Of a stretch of DNA of 5,883 bases, positions 4,680 to 5,883 are shown piece by piece. The notes under the pieces were generated by a model. The model did not search any database and was not told the origin of the DNA. It saw only the letters and a program-made list of their open reading frames with translations. The DNA comes from Gammaproteobacteria bacterium. GTDB taxonomy: Bacteria > Pseudomonadota > Gammaproteobacteria > Arenicellales > Poriferihabitantaceae. Made by a program: the position numbers and the translations under genes. Position 1 is the stretch's first letter. Each line of letters starts with the position of its first letter. Location of the stretch: the NCBI GenBank assembly GCA_009839585.1, contig VXPI01000144.1:1-5883 (forward strand), given 5' to 3'.

Positions 4680-5883
4680 ATGAATGCGAAGGCTCAGACA
4701 GAGCGCCGTCCGTTGCCGATCGGCTATCAATCCCTGTCCAATCTCCGGAACGAAGGTTGCTACTATGTCGACAAGACGCCCCTGATCCGGCAGATGATCG
4801 GGCGGGGGCGGTTCTACTTCCTGTCCCGCCCCCGCCGTTTCGGCAAGAGCCTGCTGGTCAGTACGCTGAAAGAACTATTTGAAGGAAACGAGCCCCTGTT
4901 CCGGGGACTGGACATCCACCCGCACTGGGACTGGTCGGTAAAGTATCCCGTCGTGCGCCTGAGCTTCGGAGGCGATGTCGATACGCCTGGGGACCTGGAA
5001 GAGAGTGCGCTAAGTCAACTGTACAGCATCGAGAAGGCATTTGAGATTGAGTTGCCCCCGGTGAAGTCCGCTACCGAGCGACTTCGGCATATTCTGGAGC
5101 AGCTACATCGAAAATCCGGCCAGCAGGCAGTGGTACTGGTGGACGAATATGACCGCCCCGTCCTGAACGTGCTGGATGACAGCGAGAAGGCCCGGGCCAA
5201 CAGGGACAAGCTCCGTAATCTCTACAGCATCCTGAAGGATGCGGAAGATCATATCCGGTTTGTCTTCGTCACCGGCATCACGATGTTCTCAAAGACCAGC
5301 TTCTCGTCGGGACTCAACAACCTCACGGACCTCAGCCTGTCTCCCCGGTATGCAGCCATCTGCGGATATACGGACCGTGACCTCGATGCCGTGTTTGCTC
5401 CCGAACTGGACGGGCTGGACCGGGACGAGATTCGCAGGTGGTACAACGGCTACCACTGGCTCGGCGAGGAGAAGCTCTACAACCCGCACGACATTCTCCA
5501 TCTCTTCAATGAACGAAAGTTCCGGGCGCACTGGTTCCGCTCCGGGCAGCCGGGCTACCTGTACCGGCTCCTGACGGAGCGGAAGGTCGGTTCCATGGAT
5601 CTGGAAAACTGCGTAGTAGACGCGGACCTTGTCTCGAATTTCGAACTGGACAGCTTCAGCAGCGAGGCCCTGCTGTTCCAGTCCGGGTACCTGACCATCA
5701 CGGAAGAAGATGAACAGGACAGCCATGTCCTGTACCATCTGGACTATCCGAACTTCGAGGTGCAGAGCAGCTTCAACAAGCAGCTGGCCGAGCACCTGAC
5801 GGGGCGTGGCCGGGAAGTGGAGACGGCTGGGCTGGAACTGCTCCAGGCGCTCGGGGACAGCGACTTTCCGGCATTCCGTGAGA
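4680..5883 (+). CDS. AAA-ATPase_like/DUF1703 family protein, C-terminus cut by window edge
   Basis: The frame is open from the ATG at 4680 to the window end, giving 401 codons of a family usually above 500 residues. The N-terminal AAA-ATPase_like domain starts with the typical PIGYQSLSNLRNEGCYYVDKT (14-33). Its Walker A-like loop is SRPRRFGKSLL (49-59), the family's atypical form with FGKS, and Walker B is VVLVDEYDRP (151-160). Further hallmarks are VTGITMFSKTSFSSGLNNLT (197-216), RWYNGYHW (253-260) and YNPHDIL (267-273). The PD-(D/E)XK tail (PDDEXK_9) expected at the C-terminus would lie mostly beyond the window. An in-frame stop at 4644-4646 leaves this ATG as the only sensible start; no Shine-Dalgarno is seen. 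Codons are visibly richer in G/C-ending forms than in etfBA, hinting at a different origin. Role unproven; family members are often multi-copy. Confidence 0.93.
   Translation, partial: MNAKAQTERRPLPIGYQSLSNLRNEGCYYVDKTPLIRQMIGRGRFYFLSRPRRFGKSLLVSTLKELFEGNEPLFRGLDIHPHWDWSVKYPVVRLSFGGDVDTPGDLEESALSQLYSIEKAFEIELPPVKSATERLRHILEQLHRKSGQQAVVLVDEYDRPVLNVLDDSEKARANRDKLRNLYSILKDAEDHIRFVFVTGITMFSKTSFSSGLNNLTDLSLSPRYAAICGYTDRDLDAVFAPELDGLDRDEIRRWYNGYHWLGEEKLYNPHDILHLFNERKFRAHWFRSGQPGYLYRLLTERKVGSMDLENCVVDADLVSNFELDSFSSEALLFQSGYLTITEEDEQDSHVLYHLDYPNFEVQSSFNKQLAEHLTGRGREVETAGLELLQALGDSDFPAFRE

Noticed and set aside
5289..5795. 168-codon reverse-strand frame
   Set aside because: It is antisense to the certain DUF1703 gene and arises from its G/C-rich third positions.

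Overview
The window looks like an accessory-rich stretch of a Proteobacterium, most likely a Gammaproteobacterium. This rests on the canonical, human/proteobacterial-type EtfB and EtfA proteins and on two abundant proteobacterial 'orphan' ATPase families. The genus cannot be told from the sequence. Only four genes can be supported. Long non-coding gaps (about 870, 500 and 450 bases) separate them and are unusually rich in inverted repeats.

Layout: 1-869 has no convincing gene, but it holds a cluster of hairpins (363-737), one copy of a 20-bp dispersed repeat, and a good leftward promoter (811-839). From 2036 leftward to 870 lies an AAA_14/DUF4143 ATPase with a PD-(D/E)XK-like C-terminal part. 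Its promoter sits inside a perfect 14-bp inverted repeat that runs up to the start codon, so it looks leaderless and probably self-regulated. The stretch 2037-2534 holds that promoter, a second copy of the 20-bp repeat, a TATAAT promoter candidate and a structured leader. The etfB-etfA operon runs rightward from 2535 to 4226 with stop and start codons abutting. The stretch 4227-4679 is non-coding and contains a perfect 18-bp palindrome and further hairpins. From 4680 an AAA-ATPase_like/DUF1703 gene runs rightward off the window. It also has an extended -10 almost touching its start codon and no Shine-Dalgarno.

How the genes relate: etfBA encodes the FAD- and AMP-containing electron carrier that takes electrons from acyl-CoA and related dehydrogenases to ETF:quinone oxidoreductase, a housekeeping role. 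The two flanking ATPases come from unrelated families. Each combines a P-loop ATPase with a known or expected nuclease-fold tail, and their physiological role is not established. They share no operon with etfBA. The most notable signals are the palindromic leaderless promoter of the DUF4143 gene, the 20-bp direct repeats that flank that gene and its promoter, and a possible structured minus-strand RNA downstream of it. None of these is proven to be a new system.
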